Source: Sphingobacterium rhinopitheci
GTDB lineage: Bacteria; Bacteroidota; Bacteroidia; Sphingobacteriales; Sphingobacteriaceae
Assembly: GCF_022627575.1 (NCBI RefSeq)
Contig: NZ_JADEYQ010000008.1
Coordinates: forward strand, 83,693 to 147,692
Length of the DNA stretch: 64,000 bases
Direction of reading: 5' to 3'
Shown: positions 25,729 to 36,176 of the stretch, one piece after another
Layout of the letters: every line of letters begins with the position of its first letter
Numbering within the stretch: the first letter of the stretch is position 1
Translations under genes and position numbers: made by a program
Notes under the pieces: model-generated
The model's input: the letters and a program-made list of their open reading frames with translations, nothing else
Told to the model about the DNA's origin: nothing
Database searches by the model: none

Positions 25729-26274
25729 CTATTTGTTAAACCAATTTTGTTCTAAGCATTCTTTCAATTGTAAACGCCCACGTTGGAGTATTTTCCATAT
25801 ATTGGTCGTTGATAATCCTAATTCCTGACTAAGTAGATCAGTTTTTTTATTATCTAAGTAATACATCTTGAATGGAATACTCCATTTGGCTGGTAATCTG
25901 TCTATGCAATGGTCAAATATTCTTTTAAAATCTAGATCATCAAATAAAGATTTTTCGTCATCACGCCATTCTTTAAGCGCATGGTCTTGCTTCCAAGTGC
26001 CATCTTCATCAAAAAAATGTGATAAGCTAATGGAGGTTCCTTGTTTGTACTTTTTGCGGTAGTAGTCAGCTACTTTATTTTTTAGAATTCCCATTAGCCA
26101 TGTTTTTGTATTGGATCGCCCTTGATAATTATCAAATCCTTGATAAGCACTCAAGAATACGTCTTGTACGATATCCTCCGCCTCATCACTATCTTGGAGT
26201 AGATAATTTGCTCTATTGTATAGAATGGCTGTGTATTGGTTTACTATATCCTTAAAGATCTCGTCTTTTTTCAT
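25729..26274 (-). CDS. ECF-type RNA polymerase sigma factor
   Basis: 181 residues. Region 2 shows YLLQDSDEAEDIVQDVFLSAY and TKTWLMGILKNKVADYYRKK; region 4 shows the helix-turn-helix LSQELGLSTTNIWKILQRGRLQLKECL. Group I-like extracytoplasmic sigma factor. With the anti-sigma gene, an RclC-like gene and msrAB following on the same strand, it probably controls an oxidant response that includes its own operon. Confidence 0.93.
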   Translation of the reverse strand: MKKDEIFKDIVNQYTAILYNRANYLLQDSDEAEDIVQDVFLSAYQGFDNYQGRSNTKTWLMGILKNKVADYYRKKYKQGTSISLSHFFDEDGTWKQDHALKEWRDDEKSLFDDLDFKRIFDHCIDRLPAKWSIPFKMYYLDNKKTDLLSQELGLSTTNIWKILQRGRLQLKECLEQNWFNK

Positions 26275-26360
26275 TGAAAAGTAGTAGGTGCTAAATTCTA
26301 TTTAATACTTTGTAAGCTCTTGTAGTATTGGGTGCAGATGCCTATGGTATAAGAACAAAA

Positions 26361-26390
26361 AAAGTCCAGTTATGTTTATAACTGGACTTT
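26361..26390 (-). terminator. Terminator of the peptidase gene
   Basis: AAAGTCCAGTTAT (26361-26373) pairs perfectly with 26378-26390 across GTTT; the minus strand continues into seven T. It lies 36 bases after the stop at 26426. Confidence 0.85.
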
Positions 26391-26425
26391 ACTATTTTTA
26401 TTTAATCAATATTACTAAATTGTAA

Positions 26426-28015
26426 CTATCTACCTGAACCTTTAGCATCCTCAAGTGATAAGTCTACTTTTGGTTTATTAGGTCTATTTGCTAGTTCCCA
26501 AATGGTATTGAATATTAGTTTTTCTCTTTTCACCATCATCGGGAAGTCTATTTTGTCTACAGTATCTTCTGGTGTATGGTAGTGAGGGTGTAAGCCCGAG
26601 AAGAAGAATAATGAAGGAATACCTTTTTTAGCAAAGTTATAATGATCAGAGCGGTAGTATAATCGCATAGGCTCATTGGGATCATTGTAGTCGTAATCCA
26701 ATTTTGTCTTGATATCTTTATTCGCTTTCTCAACGATAGGCTTCAGATCTGTACTTAATTTGTTCACGCCAATCACATGTATATAATTGTGATCACCATT
26801 CAAATGTTTGTCGTCGATACGACCTATCATATCGATATTGATACAAGCGACTGTATTTGCTAAAGGTAAGATAGGGTGTTCCACATAATAGTCCGAACCT
26901 AACAATCCTTTTTCTTCAGCGGCAAGACCTATGAAAAGAATACTTCTTTTCGGTCCTTTACCTTCTTTTTTAGCTTGCGAAAATGCTCTAGCTAGCTCTA
27001 TTACCGCTACGGTTCCTGACCCATTATCATCAGCACCAGGGAAGAATGTACCATCTGGGAGGATACCATCATGATCATAGTGACCAGATACAACGACTAC
27101 TTCATCTTTCTTAGTACTTCCTTCTAATAATCCTAAAACATTAGGCACTTCAATTTTCTCTTCTTTTAATCCCATCTGTGCATCGAATGCCAAAGGAATA
27201 GTTTGTGAAGCTTGTATTTTAGTTGCTGCTTGTGCTTTATAAGTACTTACTGATGTGTTTAAAGAAGCAAGGATAGTGTTTGCTACTTCTTCTGTAATAT
27301 TTACTACAGGAGCGCTTTGCTCTTTAGCACTTGTAGTTGTACCATTATCGATTTTGAACCTACTACCTGTTAGTCGACCTTTAGCACGCGTAATTAATTC
27401 TGCTACTTGGCTACTTGTTGACAAGATAACTTTAGGTTGTAGTTTAATTAACTCTTGAATACGCTGAAATCTATTGGTAGTCCACGTTGATTTGGTTGCA
27501 GTACCCGATATCAATGAGTTACCATTACTATCTGTAGGCTCACCATCATTGATGATAAGAACAACCTTACCTTTGATATCGATTCCTTTGAGCTCATTGT
27601 ATTTATCATCTTGAATACCATAACCTACAAAGAGGATATCATTGGCCTTAAAATTTTGAAATTGATTATCCCCTTGTACATAGAAATCTTTTCCATAGAC
27701 ATACTGTTGTGTACCTATCGCAAAATTAGCTACATCATAGCCTGTTTTCAACAATTTTACTTGTTGAAAATAACTATTGCCATCAACTACAGGTTTTAAG
27801 CCGTATGTCTTAAATTGTTCAGCAATATAGTTTGCTGCTTTAAGGCCTCCTTCTTGACCGGTACCTCTACCCGCGTATTCTCTACTCGCTAGTATCGTCA
27901 AATGTTTTTCTGACGATTCTTCAGTGATTAAATTAGAATATTTTGATGGTACTTGTGCAAATGAGCAACTATAGGCAATGGGTAATAATAATAGAATTGA
28001 AAATAATTTCTTCAT
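26426..28015 (-). CDS. Secreted M28-family zinc aminopeptidase
   Basis: 529 residues from the ATG at 28015 (MKKLFSILLLLPIAYSCSFAQ), a secretion signal. The two-zinc site is complete: GHYDHDG, PGADDNGSGTVAV, AAEEKGLLGS, INIDMIGR and LHPHYHTPEDTVDKI. A PA-type domain (about residues 110-250) is inserted before the catalytic core. Likely periplasmic or outer-membrane peptide scavenging. A longer TTG-started reading overlaps rpiB and was rejected. Confidence 0.93.
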   Translation of the reverse strand: MKKLFSILLLLPIAYSCSFAQVPSKYSNLITEESSEKHLTILASREYAGRGTGQEGGLKAANYIAEQFKTYGLKPVVDGNSYFQQVKLLKTGYDVANFAIGTQQYVYGKDFYVQGDNQFQNFKANDILFVGYGIQDDKYNELKGIDIKGKVVLIINDGEPTDSNGNSLISGTATKSTWTTNRFQRIQELIKLQPKVILSTSSQVAELITRAKGRLTGSRFKIDNGTTTSAKEQSAPVVNITEEVANTILASLNTSVSTYKAQAATKIQASQTIPLAFDAQMGLKEEKIEVPNVLGLLEGSTKKDEVVVVSGHYDHDGILPDGTFFPGADDNGSGTVAVIELARAFSQAKKEGKGPKRSILFIGLAAEEKGLLGSDYYVEHPILPLANTVACINIDMIGRIDDKHLNGDHNYIHVIGVNKLSTDLKPIVEKANKDIKTKLDYDYNDPNEPMRLYYRSDHYNFAKKGIPSLFFFSGLHPHYHTPEDTVDKIDFPMMVKREKLIFNTIWELANRPNKPKVDLSLEDAKGSGR

Positions 28016-28037
28016 GAGATGTAAATAATAGTTTTGA

Positions 28038-28469
28038 TTAGTTACAAGCAATTTTGTTTACTCTATTAGCATGTCTACCACCTTCGAATTCAGTAGATAT
28101 GAAAGTAGCAGCAATTTTTTTAGCCAAATCTAAATCTATAAATCTTGCAGGTATACAAATGATATTGGCATCATTATGTTGACGTGCTAAAGCTGCAATT
28201 TCTTCCAACCATGCGATAGCAGCTCTGATACCTTGATGTTTATTTGCTGTGATAGCTACACCATTTGCTGAGCCACAAATTAAAATACCTAATGTATTTT
28301 CACCATTTTCAACAGATGAAGCAACAGGGTGAGCAAAATCAGGATAATCTACAGAGTCTGTATTTGCAGGACCAAAATCTTGTAATTCATGACCTAATGT
28401 TTCAATGAAAGTGATTAATTCTGCTTTGTAATCTACTCCAGCATGATCACTTCCGATAGCGATTTTCAT
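28038..28469 (-). CDS. rpiB: Ribose-5-phosphate isomerase B
   Basis: Interconverts ribose 5-phosphate and ribulose 5-phosphate. 143 residues, normal. MKIAIGSDHAGVDYK, the catalytic Cys in GILICGSANGVAITANK, and HNDANIICIPARF are family motifs. It lies 10 bases after tatC and 22 before the peptidase gene. Confidence 0.96.
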   Translation of the reverse strand: MKIAIGSDHAGVDYKAELITFIETLGHELQDFGPANTDSVDYPDFAHPVASSVENGENTLGILICGSANGVAITANKHQGIRAAIAWLEEIAALARQHNDANIICIPARFIDLDLAKKIAATFISTEFEGGRHANRVNKIACN

Positions 28470-28479
28470 AATATTTATT

Positions 28480-29346
28480 CTATTTATTGTAAAATTCTTT
28501 TTCTTTAATATCTTTCTTTTTTTTCACATTTGCAGATACCATAATACTTATCTCATATAAAATAAACATTGGTGCTGCTACTGTTAACATCGTAATTATA
28601 TCTGCTGATGGAGTAATTACTGCGGCTAATATCAAAATTATTACAGCAGCATATGAACGACTTGCTTTAAGGAATGCAGGTGTCATTAATCCCAATTTCG
28701 ATAGAATAAAAATCAAAATTGGTAATAAAAATACAATACCACAGCCTATTGTTAATGTCGCTATTGTTGATAGATAATTGTCAATTGTAATTTGATTTAC
28801 AATCTCTATGTTAAGGGATACATTTGCTAAGAAGTTAATAGATAATGGTACCACAATATAGTAACCAAATAGTGCACCTAAAGCAAATAATAATGTAGCG
28901 TAAAAAACAAAGCCTCGGGCAGATTTGCGCTCTATCTCAGATAATGCAGGTTTAATAAATAACCATATCTCAAACAGAAGGTAGGGGAAGCCCATCGCTA
29001 ATGCTAATAATAGGCAAGAATTTATCTGTAACATAAATTGTCCTGTTAACTCTGTACTGATTAAGTTAAATGGAATTTTTGTTACACAAAAATCATTTAT
29101 ATTAAGTATTTCACCAGCTTTGCACATCATGCGATAGGTCCAAAAGTCTAAATTCTTTGGTCCCATTATAATGACATCAAATACAAAATCATAAAATGAA
29201 AATGCTAATATGGCGAACACAATAATAGCGAGCACTGAACGGATAATATGCCACCTAAGAATTTCTAGATGTTCAAAGAATGACATTTCTGCCTCTAAGC
29301 TTTTCCCTTTATCTTTTATTGCTTTAATTAGTTTTTGACTAGACAT
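28480..29346 (-). CDS. tatC: Sec-independent protein translocase TatC
   Basis: Six-helix membrane receptor for twin-arginine signals. 288 residues. The N-terminal motif MSFFEHLEILRWHIIRSV, the segment FPYLLFEIWLFIKPALSEIERK before helix 3, and LITP-like AAVITPSADIITM in the last helices are diagnostic. A probable Tat substrate, the TIM-barrel lipoprotein at 12253-13236, lies in the same window. Confidence 0.95.
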   Translation of the reverse strand: MSSQKLIKAIKDKGKSLEAEMSFFEHLEILRWHIIRSVLAIIVFAILAFSFYDFVFDVIIMGPKNLDFWTYRMMCKAGEILNINDFCVTKIPFNLISTELTGQFMLQINSCLLLALAMGFPYLLFEIWLFIKPALSEIERKSARGFVFYATLLFALGALFGYYIVVPLSINFLANVSLNIEIVNQITIDNYLSTIATLTIGCGIVFLLPILIFILSKLGLMTPAFLKASRSYAAVIILILAAVITPSADIITMLTVAAPMFILYEISIMVSANVKKKKDIKEKEFYNK

Positions 29347-29370
29347 ATAATTATAAGGATATAGTAAACA

Positions 29371-29404
29371 AAAATACCATTCTTATAGATAAGAATGGTA
29401 TTTT
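29371..29404 (-). terminator. Terminator of the lipid-synthesis cluster
   Basis: AAAATACCATTCTTA (29371-29385) pairs perfectly over 15 bp with 29390-29404, loop TAGA, with T-run on the minus strand, 23 bases after accC. Confidence 0.88.
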
Positions 29405-29426
29405 TTATACAATGTAAACAAAAATT

Positions 29427-30785
29427 TTACGCTTCCTCTCCTGGATATTCCGAAAGGTCAAAAGTTTCCATAAATTTTGTTGTAAAATTACCTGCTCTAA
29501 AGTTTGGATCACGCATTAAACGTATGTGTAAAGGTATAGTTGTTTTTACACCTTCAATCACAAATTCACTTAAAGCACGGTCCATCGTATTGATAGCTTC
29601 TTCACGAGTTTGAGCTGTACAAATTAATTTCGCTATCATAGAGTCATAATTTGAAGGAATTGTATATCCCGCATATACGTGTGTATCTACACGTACACCA
29701 TGGCCTCCTGGAGAATGGAAATTCGTGATTTTTCCTGGTGAAGGACGGAAGTTATTGAACGGATCCTCTGCATTGATACGACATTCGATGGCGTGCATCG
29801 TAGGTTCGTAGCTTTTGCCTGATATAGGAATTCCTGCAGCAACTTTAATCTGTTCTTTAATTAAATCAAAATTAATTACTTCTTCTGTAACAGGGTGCTC
29901 CACTTGGATACGTGTATTCATCTCCATGAAGTAGAAATTACGATGCTTGTCAACTAAAAATTCAATTGTTCCAGCTCCTTCATAATTTACTGCTGAAGCT
30001 CCTTTGATAGCAGCCTCACCCATTTTGGCACGCAATTCAGGCGTGATAAATGGTGATGGAGCTTCTTCAATAAGCTTTTGATGACGACGTTGGATTGAAC
30101 AATCACGCTCAGATAAGTGACATACCTTTCCATATTGATCACCTATTACTTGGATTTCAATGTGACGAGGTTCTTCGACATATTTCTCTAAGTAGATACC
30201 ATCGTTCCCAAAGGCTGCAGCAGATTCTTGACGTGCTGAATCCCAATTTGACTCGAATTCTTCATCTTTCCAGATAATACGCATTCCTCTACCACCACCG
30301 CCGGCAGTAGCTTTAATAATTACCGGATAACCGATTTCTTTAGCTAAAGCAATACCAGTTTTTACATCAGGTATTAACCCTTGTGATCCTGGAACAGTAG
30401 GTACACCGGCTTTTTTCATCGTTTCCTTAGCAGAAGCTTTATCACCCATTCTTTCAATCTGATCTGCTGTAGCACCAATAAATTTGATGCCATATTCTGC
30501 ACATATTGCCGAAAATTTAGCGTTTTCTGATAAAAAGCCATATCCTGGGTGTATGGCATCAGCATTTGTTAATTCTGCTGCCGCAATTATATTAGGGATA
30601 TTTAAATAAGAATCTTTACTTGCTGGAGGACCTATGCAAACAGCTTCGTCTGCAAAACGTACATGCAAACTATCTCTATCTGCAGTAGAGTAAACTGCTA
30701 CACTCTTAATGCCCATCTCGCGACAGGTGCGGATGATACGTAGAGCGATCTCTCCTCTATTAGCTATTAATATTTTTTTGAACAT
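29427..30785 (-). CDS. accC: Acetyl-CoA carboxylase, biotin carboxylase subunit
   Basis: Carboxylates biotin on AccB with ATP and bicarbonate, the committed step of fatty acid synthesis. 452 residues from the ATG at 30785 ([17 protein letters not shown]). ATP-grasp motif [32 protein letters not shown] and [15 protein letters not shown] are complete. The TTG at 30815 was rejected. It is separated from accB by 83 bases that hold a small hairpin. Confidence 0.97.
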   Translation of the reverse strand: MFKKILIANRGEIALRIIRTCREMGIKSVAVYSTADRDSLHVRFADEAVCIGPPASKDSYLNIPNIIAAAELTNADAIHPGYGFLSENAKFSAICAEYGIKFIGATADQIERMGDKASAKETMKKAGVPTVPGSQGLIPDVKTGIALAKEIGYPVIIKATAGGGGRGMRIIWKDEEFESNWDSARQESAAAFGNDGIYLEKYVEEPRHIEIQVIGDQYGKVCHLSERDCSIQRRHQKLIEEAPSPFITPELRAKMGEAAIKGASAVNYEGAGTIEFLVDKHRNFYFMEMNTRIQVEHPVTEEVINFDLIKEQIKVAAGIPISGKSYEPTMHAIECRINAEDPFNNFRPSPGKITNFHSPGGHGVRVDTHVYAGYTIPSNYDSMIAKLICTAQTREEAINTMDRALSEFVIEGVKTTIPLHIRLMRDPNFRAGNFTTKFMETFDLSEYPGEEA

Positions 30786-30845
30786 AATGAATGACTTGAT
30801 TAACCTATTGTGCAATTGTAATAAACTGCTGTTTATAAACTCAAA

Positions 30846-30864
30846 TAGCTGCCTTAGGCAGCTA
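30846..30864 (-). promoter_or_regulatory. Small hairpin between accB and accC
   Basis: TAGCTGCCT (30846-30854) pairs with AGGCAGCTA (30856-30864) around a single central base; without a T-run it is more likely a processing or attenuation element than a full terminator. Confidence 0.4.
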
Positions 30865-30868
30865 GAGA

Positions 30869-31336
30869 TTATCTTGGATCAACTAAGAATAATGGTTGAT
30901 CGTACTCAACAGGTTGAGCGTCGTTCACTAACATTTTAACGATTTTACCTGATACTTCAGATTCGATTTCGTTAAATAATTTCATTGCCTCAACGATACA
31001 AATTACTTTACCTGGTGTTACATCGTCACCAACATTTACGAAAGATGCTTTATCTGGACCTGGTGAACGGTAGAATGTACCGATCATTGGTGATTTGATT
31101 GTAATCAAATGTGACTCATCATTTTCTACAGCAACTGGTGCAGCTGGTGTTGACGCTGCTGGCGCAGCAACAGGAGCAGCGATAGGTGCTACAGCAGGAA
31201 TAGCAGCTGTAACATATGTAGGCTCTTGTGTTTTTATTGTTATTTTAAAATCTTTTTCTTCAATTGAGACTTCATTCACACCTGATTTAGAAACAAACTT
31301 AATCAAGTCTTGAATTTGTTTAATGTCCATACTCAT
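30869..31336 (-). CDS. accB: Acetyl-CoA carboxylase biotin carboxyl carrier protein
   Basis: 155 residues. N-terminal [20 protein letters not shown], an Ala/Pro-rich flexible linker ([16 protein letters not shown]), and a C-terminal biotinyl domain with the acceptor Lys in [14 protein letters not shown]. Start at 31336 (MSMDIKQ) or 31330. Upstream of accC in the standard order. Confidence 0.96.
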   Translation of the reverse strand: MSMDIKQIQDLIKFVSKSGVNEVSIEEKDFKITIKTQEPTYVTAAIPAVAPIAAPVAAPAASTPAAPVAVENDESHLITIKSPMIGTFYRSPGPDKASFVNVGDDVTPGKVICIVEAMKLFNEIESEVSGKIVKMLVNDAQPVEYDQPLFLVDPR

Positions 31337-31404
31337 CGTAGTAGGTTTTAAAGTTTGAAAATATGTTATTATAAATCGTGGTTAATATACAAAAATTGAA
31401 CGTA

Positions 31405-32394
31405 TTAGTAAGCCCATTTTAAGTATACAGAACCCCAAGTAAATCCGCCACCAAAAGCTGCTAATATTAAATTATCGCCTTTTTTAAGTTGATTTTCCCA
31501 CTCCCACAAACACATCGGAATTGTGGCACTTGTTGTGTTACCATATTTATGGATATTTACCATTACCTTTTCTTCAGGTACACCAGCTCTTTCTGCTGTA
31601 GCATCAATAATTCGCTTGTTCGCTTGATGAGGAACCAACCATGTAACGTCTTCTGATGTCAAATTATTGCGCTCCATTACTTCTGCAGCAACATTTGCCA
31701 TATTCGTAACCGCAAATTTGAAAACCGTGCGTCCTTCTTGGTATGCATAGTGTAGACCCGCATCAACACTCTCGTGTGAAGCCGGATGCAAGGATCCTCC
31801 TCCTTGAATATTCAAAAATTGACCACCACTACCATCTGTTTTTAAGATGGAATCTTGTAGACCGTTTCCTTCCGTATTAGGCTCTAGTAAAACTACCCCA
31901 CAGCCATCACCAAATAAAATACACGTATTTCTATCAGTGTAATTTACAACAGATGACATTTTATCAGCACCAACAACTAAGACTTTCTTATGCTTACCGG
32001 ATTCGATAAACTGAGCGCCTGTTGTTAAGCCAAATAAAAAACCAGAACAAGCTGCTTGGAGATCATAGCCCCATGCATTTACTGCGCCAACTTTGTGCGC
32101 TAATATATTAGCGGTAGCTGGAAATAACATGTCTGGTGTACTTGTGCAAAAAATAATTAGTTCAATTTCTTCAGCAGAAATGCCTCTCTTTTCTAATAAG
32201 CCTTTTACAGCAGGAACAGCTAAATCTGAAGTCGCTAATCCCTCGCCTTTTAATATACGGCGCTCTTTAATACCGGTACGAGAAACAATCCATTCATCAT
32301 TAGTGTCAACCATTGTTTCCAGTTCTTTATTCGTAAGAATATAATCTGGAACATAACCGTTTACCGCTGTTATTGCAGCATGAATTTTAGACAT
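31405..32394 (-). CDS. fabH: Beta-ketoacyl-ACP synthase III
   Basis: Starts fatty acid chains by condensing acyl-CoA with malonyl-ACP. 329 residues. Active-site Cys in [12 protein letters not shown] near residue 112, His in [11 protein letters not shown] and Asn in [12 protein letters not shown] complete the triad. It follows plsX by 8 bases. Confidence 0.97.
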   Translation of the reverse strand: MSKIHAAITAVNGYVPDYILTNKELETMVDTNDEWIVSRTGIKERRILKGEGLATSDLAVPAVKGLLEKRGISAEEIELIIFCTSTPDMLFPATANILAHKVGAVNAWGYDLQAACSGFLFGLTTGAQFIESGKHKKVLVVGADKMSSVVNYTDRNTCILFGDGCGVVLLEPNTEGNGLQDSILKTDGSGGQFLNIQGGGSLHPASHESVDAGLHYAYQEGRTVFKFAVTNMANVAAEVMERNNLTSEDVTWLVPHQANKRIIDATAERAGVPEEKVMVNIHKYGNTTSATIPMCLWEWENQLKKGDNLILAAFGGGFTWGSVYLKWAY

Positions 32395-32402
32395 ATATTG
32401 TG

Positions 32403-33341
32403 TTAGTTAAAAGCAGATTTTATTTTATCTATAAATTTAGATTCAATCATATCCTTAGATAATAGAATCATATTTTTGATAGCTTCAGGAGTGGATATAC
32501 CATGACCAATTATTACGGGAGCATTGACCCCTAAAATTGGACTTCCGCCGTAACGTTCATAATTAAATCTATCGAAGAATTCATCTTTAAATCCTTTCTT
32601 TAGGGTAACTACATAGAATGTTTCCGCCAGTTTTAATACTACATTCCCTGTGAATCCATCACATACAAAAACATCAGCATGATCTGAAAATAAATCACGT
32701 CCCTCAGCATTGCCAATGAAATTAATCTTTGTATTCTCTTTCAATAAAGGGTAGGTAGAGATAGTTAGTAAATTACCTTTTTCTTCCTCTTCACCGATAT
32801 TAACCAAACCTACTTTGGGATTATCTACGCCATATACATATTGCGAATATAAACTCCCTAAAATAGCAAATTGATTAAGCATCTCTGGTTTACAATCTGC
32901 ATTTGCACCGACATCCAAGAGGATACCAAAGCCACTTTTTAATTTTGGTACATTTGTTGCAATAGCTGGTCTAATTACGCCAGGAATAGTTTTTACACTA
33001 AACATAGCACCAACAAGCATTGCTCCAGTATTACCTGCAGATGCGAAAGAATCTATTTCACCTTTTTTTAACAAGTCAAATCCTTTAGCTACACTAGAAT
33101 TAGGCTTCTGCGTGATCGCTTTTGTAGGATGTTCGTTCATAGAAATATTTTCTGGAGCATGAACATAATCAAATAACGATATGTCTACACCAGCCTCTTC
33201 TATTCTTTTTTTGTTCTCTTCCTCGTCTCCGAGAAGAACGATACGCTGATCGCTTTTCAGAACTTTCTGGGCTTCAATAGCTCCAAGTATCGTAGAATTA
33301 GGAGCATAATCGCCTCCTAAAACGTCTAAACCAATCTTCAT
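32403..33341 (-). CDS. plsX: Phosphate acyltransferase PlsX
   Basis: Makes acyl-phosphate from acyl-ACP for phospholipid synthesis. 312 residues. [45 protein letters not shown] and [12 protein letters not shown] are the family motifs. It stands between rpmF and fabH, the widely conserved order. Confidence 0.97.
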   Translation of the reverse strand: MKIGLDVLGGDYAPNSTILGAIEAQKVLKSDQRIVLLGDEEENKKRIEEAGVDISLFDYVHAPENISMNEHPTKAITQKPNSSVAKGFDLLKKGEIDSFASAGNTGAMLVGAMFSVKTIPGVIRPAIATNVPKLKSGFGILLDVGANADCKPEMLNQFAILGSLYSQYVYGVDNPKVGLVNIGEEEEKGNLLTISTYPLLKENTKINFIGNAEGRDLFSDHADVFVCDGFTGNVVLKLAETFYVVTLKKGFKDEFFDRFNYERYGGSPILGVNAPVIIGHGISTPEAIKNMILLSKDMIESKFIDKIKSAFN

Positions 33342-33374
33342 CCGTTATTATTTTTCTAAGTCAATAATACGCAA

Positions 33375-33427
33375 AAAACACCCCAAATTAAAGCGAAATA
33401 TAAAAAATGTGCTATTTGGGGTGTTTT
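33375..33427 (-). terminator. Hairpin between rpmF and plsX
   Basis: AAAACACCCCAAAT (33375-33388) pairs perfectly over 14 bp with 33414-33427; the minus strand continues into T-rich sequence. It could end or attenuate the yceD-rpmF transcript before plsX, letting ribosomal-protein output exceed lipid genes. Confidence 0.75.
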
Positions 33428-33443
33428 AAATTAAAGATATTTC

Positions 33444-33635
33444 TTAGACAGTCGCTGTGTTTTCGATAATTAACTTACCGTTGTAGAATAAGTTACCATC
33501 TACTTCGTACGCTTTGTGAGGTACGTGTACAGCTCCTGTTTCTTTACATACAGCTAAAGTAGGTCTTACTGCTTTGTAGTGTGTTCTTCTCTTGTCTCTT
33601 CTTGATTTCGAAGTCTTACGTTTTGGATGTGCCAT
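33444..33635 (-). CDS. rpmF: 50S ribosomal protein L32
   Basis: 63 residues: MAHPKRKTSKSRRDKRRTHY is the basic L32 N-terminus. The zinc-ribbon cysteines of many L32 proteins are reduced to one (TLAVCKETGAVHVPHK), so this is a zinc-independent-looking form. Preceded by the yceD gene with a 14-base gap. Confidence 0.95.
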   Translation of the reverse strand: MAHPKRKTSKSRRDKRRTHYKAVRPTLAVCKETGAVHVPHKAYEVDGNLFYNGKLIIENTATV

Positions 33636-33649
33636 CTCGTATATGTTTT

Positions 33650-34180
33650 TTAATTGTTTTTAATATTCTTTAAAGCGTCCCAACGAGGGTCAATTCTTTC
33701 TTCTTCTGTTGATGTCGATTCTTCTATGCTTATGTGTGATAACATTTCTGGATCACAACCTATGCCCGATCCCTGTTCGCTGCACTTGGCATAGATAGGG
33801 ACTTGTACATTGATATACTCATACAGTAATGTAGCTATATCTAACTCGTAATCTGTCTTACTCAAGACGATTACTTCTTCTGTCTCCTCGTCCCATTCTT
33901 CGTTTACGAATTTTACGATAATTCGTTCCTGAAAATGTGTTGATGAATTGAAATCAGATAGACATACATCACAAGATAATTGTATATATCCATTAATGTC
34001 AAAGTTAACAACTAACATGTTCTCTTGCTTTTGCAAAGATACTTTTGCTAGTAGATTTCCTTTTTTTACTAATGAGTGCTCAAAGCAGTCAAAGAACTTG
34101 TCATCAATTTCAAATTCAAAATTATGCTTTCCGGCTGTTAAGCCTGAAAATGGTATTTTATATTTTTTAAGATACTTCAC
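33650..34180 (-). CDS. yceD: YceD family (DUF177) protein, 23S rRNA accumulation-linked
   Basis: 176 residues. CxxC in LSCDVCLSDF and a second Cys pair (YAKCSEQGSGIGC), the acidic middle NEEWDEETEEVIVLS, and the C-terminal motif IDPRWDALKNI are typical of the DUF177 protein encoded just before rpmF in most bacteria. Role in large-subunit rRNA accumulation is known from E. coli and plants; inferred here. Confidence 0.92.
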   Translation of the reverse strand: MKYLKKYKIPFSGLTAGKHNFEFEIDDKFFDCFEHSLVKKGNLLAKVSLQKQENMLVVNFDINGYIQLSCDVCLSDFNSSTHFQERIIVKFVNEEWDEETEEVIVLSKTDYELDIATLLYEYINVQVPIYAKCSEQGSGIGCDPEMLSHISIEESTSTEEERIDPRWDALKNIKNN

Positions 34181-34247
34181 AATCTTGTATTTGAGCCTGC
34201 AAAATTAATATTTTAAATTGAAGGATGCAATTATTTTGTTAAATAAA

Positions 34248-34910
34248 TTATTCTTCGTCACCGTAATATTTTGTGCCTAATTCTATTTTTTCACGATTAT
34301 TAGCCATACGCCATTTGTTCGTGTCTCTTAGTGAATATGCACAGCCACAGTACTCTTGCATATAGAATTTCTCCTTTTTACTGATTTCCAACATGCGTGC
34401 TGCGCCTCCTTTTTTACGCCAATTAAAAGTCCAATATTCCATGTTCGGATGACGGGAAGCAGCACGTAAACCGCAGTCGTTGATCTGTTCCATGTTTTTC
34501 CAGCGTGATATACCTAGTGAACTTGAGATAACATCAAAGCCGTTTTTAGCAGCATATTCGGCTGTTTTTTCGAATCGCATATCAAAACACATCGTACAAC
34601 GGATGCCTTTTTCAGGCTCATGTTCCATGCCTTTAGCAAGGTCAAACCAATGATCTACATCGTAGTCAGCATCGATGAAAGGAATATTGTGTTTTTCTGC
34701 AAAACGAATGTTTTCGTCCTTACGAATGTCATATTCTTTTCGTGGATGGATGTTAGGATTGTAAAAATAAATCGTAAAATCTATACCCGAAGCTATAATA
34801 GCTTCCATTACTTCGCCTGAACATGGAGCACAACATGAATGCAAAAGTAGCTTTTTACCTTGACTAGGTAATGTTAACTTTTCTCTAACTAATTCTTTAT
34901 TGCCTTCCAT
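34248..34910 (-). CDS. queH: Epoxyqueuosine reductase QueH
   Basis: Last step of queuosine synthesis for tRNA wobble bases, in the metal- and FeS-using QueH family (formerly DUF208). 220 residues. Cysteine motifs [24 protein letters not shown] and QEYCGCAYS, and [17 protein letters not shown] are diagnostic. Single gene, upstream neighbour divergent. Confidence 0.94.
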   Translation of the reverse strand: MEGNKELVREKLTLPSQGKKLLLHSCCAPCSGEVMEAIIASGIDFTIYFYNPNIHPRKEYDIRKDENIRFAEKHNIPFIDADYDVDHWFDLAKGMEHEPEKGIRCTMCFDMRFEKTAEYAAKNGFDVISSSLGISRWKNMEQINDCGLRAASRHPNMEYWTFNWRKKGGAARMLEISKKEKFYMQEYCGCAYSLRDTNKWRMANNREKIELGTKYYGDEE

Positions 34911-35006
34911 TATTTTGTTATTCCAACTGCAATTTTACGTAAAACTATGGACTTGTAAAAGTTAAATTTGTCTTCAAGTAACAAATTGATTCTTTATTAC
35001 GTGTAA

Positions 35007-35034
35007 TTGTTAGCCTTTATTTTTTATACATTTG
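35007..35034 (+). promoter_or_regulatory. Promoter of the lipoprotein gene at 35060
   Basis: TTG at 35007-35009 and TACATTTG at 35027-35034 (exact TAnnTTTG) with a 17-base spacer, 26 bases before the ATG. Confidence 0.6.
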
Positions 35035-35059
35035 TGTTAAATATTATATTTTGAACATT

Positions 35060-36172
35060 ATGAAGAAGTTTCCTTTGTTTTTGATCGTACTTTCCATTGT
35101 ATCTTGTTTTTTTGCTTGTGTACGTGACGATGATGAGCCTACTGTAACAAGTAAGGCGATTTCTAGATTGTATGTATCTACTTCTGATTATGACGGTAGT
35201 AGTGGTAATAATTATAATAATGTTTTTGTTATTTCACCAGCTGATTCTAGTGTCTTTCCTCCAGCTAATATTGATTCTATATATGCGTTCACTTCTTCTG
35301 CTCGTGGTGGAAGATTTATCCATTATACGCCATTTTCTAACGGCTTAATTTTTCAAGGTAGTCAAAATTCACCTGTATATATAGATACAGCAGTGCAAAT
35401 GATGACAGTTAGTAATACTGGGGTATTGCGTAATACAGGGAAATTGGGGAATAGAAATTTTAACAACGTAAAGGGTCTTGGTTACACCATCGTAAATTCA
35501 GGTACACTAAGCGAGAATTTCTTACTTATGCTTAATGCGGACAGTCTATCTGTTATAGATAAACCGACTTCTAAAGGATCCAGTAGGATTGTTAATCCTC
35601 GTTTTCATATGCTTTTAGATTATAATCCTTGGGGCATTAATATTTCTGAAAGGGATGTCTTTGTGAGTTCTTTTGCTAATGTTAATAAGCCATCTGCGAC
35701 AAATGGTATTGTAGTATATAAAAATTTGACCTCTAAATTTGTAGAAAATAGAGCCGACTCAATATTGAAGGATTACGCTAGATTTGATTTAACTATAGCT
35801 GGCGCTAAAAATGTTAGGGGCTTATCCTATTCCAAAGCTAATGACATATTGGTAGTAACAGATTACGAAGGAGAGGGGAATTCAAGTAAAGGCCGAGTAA
35901 TGATTTTTACGAAGTTCTCTCAATATACCAGCTCTGGCATTATTACACCAGATAGAATTATTACCTCTGCAGGATTAAAACAGCCGTTGGATGTAGCTAT
36001 TGATACACGTGTCGATGGTAAATTTATCTATGTAGCCGACCCAATAGCCAAATTAGTTTTTAGATTTCTGATCACAGATGAAGGTGATGTAACACCTAAT
36101 CAGCAAATAAATTTATTTGGTAGATCGCCAGTTTCTTTATCATTAGATTCTAGGGCACCTACTGTTTTTTAA
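35060..36172 (+). CDS. Lipoprotein with beta-propeller-like repeats, unknown
   Basis: 370 residues from the ATG at 35060 (MKKFPLFLIVLSIVSCFFACVRDDDEP), with a lipobox. The mature protein has repeated blades of about 45-60 residues with YVSTSDYDG, LVVTDYEGEGNSSKGRVMIF and PLDVAIDTRVDGKFIYVADP; the last resembles NHL/SMP-type propeller blades. Likely surface or periplasmic; ligand unknown. It stands alone with its own promoter. Confidence 0.75.
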   Translation: MKKFPLFLIVLSIVSCFFACVRDDDEPTVTSKAISRLYVSTSDYDGSSGNNYNNVFVISPADSSVFPPANIDSIYAFTSSARGGRFIHYTPFSNGLIFQGSQNSPVYIDTAVQMMTVSNTGVLRNTGKLGNRNFNNVKGLGYTIVNSGTLSENFLLMLNADSLSVIDKPTSKGSSRIVNPRFHMLLDYNPWGINISERDVFVSSFANVNKPSATNGIVVYKNLTSKFVENRADSILKDYARFDLTIAGAKNVRGLSYSKANDILVVTDYEGEGNSSKGRVMIFTKFSQYTSSGIITPDRIITSAGLKQPLDVAIDTRVDGKFIYVADPIAKLVFRFLITDEGDVTPNQQINLFGRSPVSLSLDSRAPTVF

Positions 36173-36176
36173 TGGA

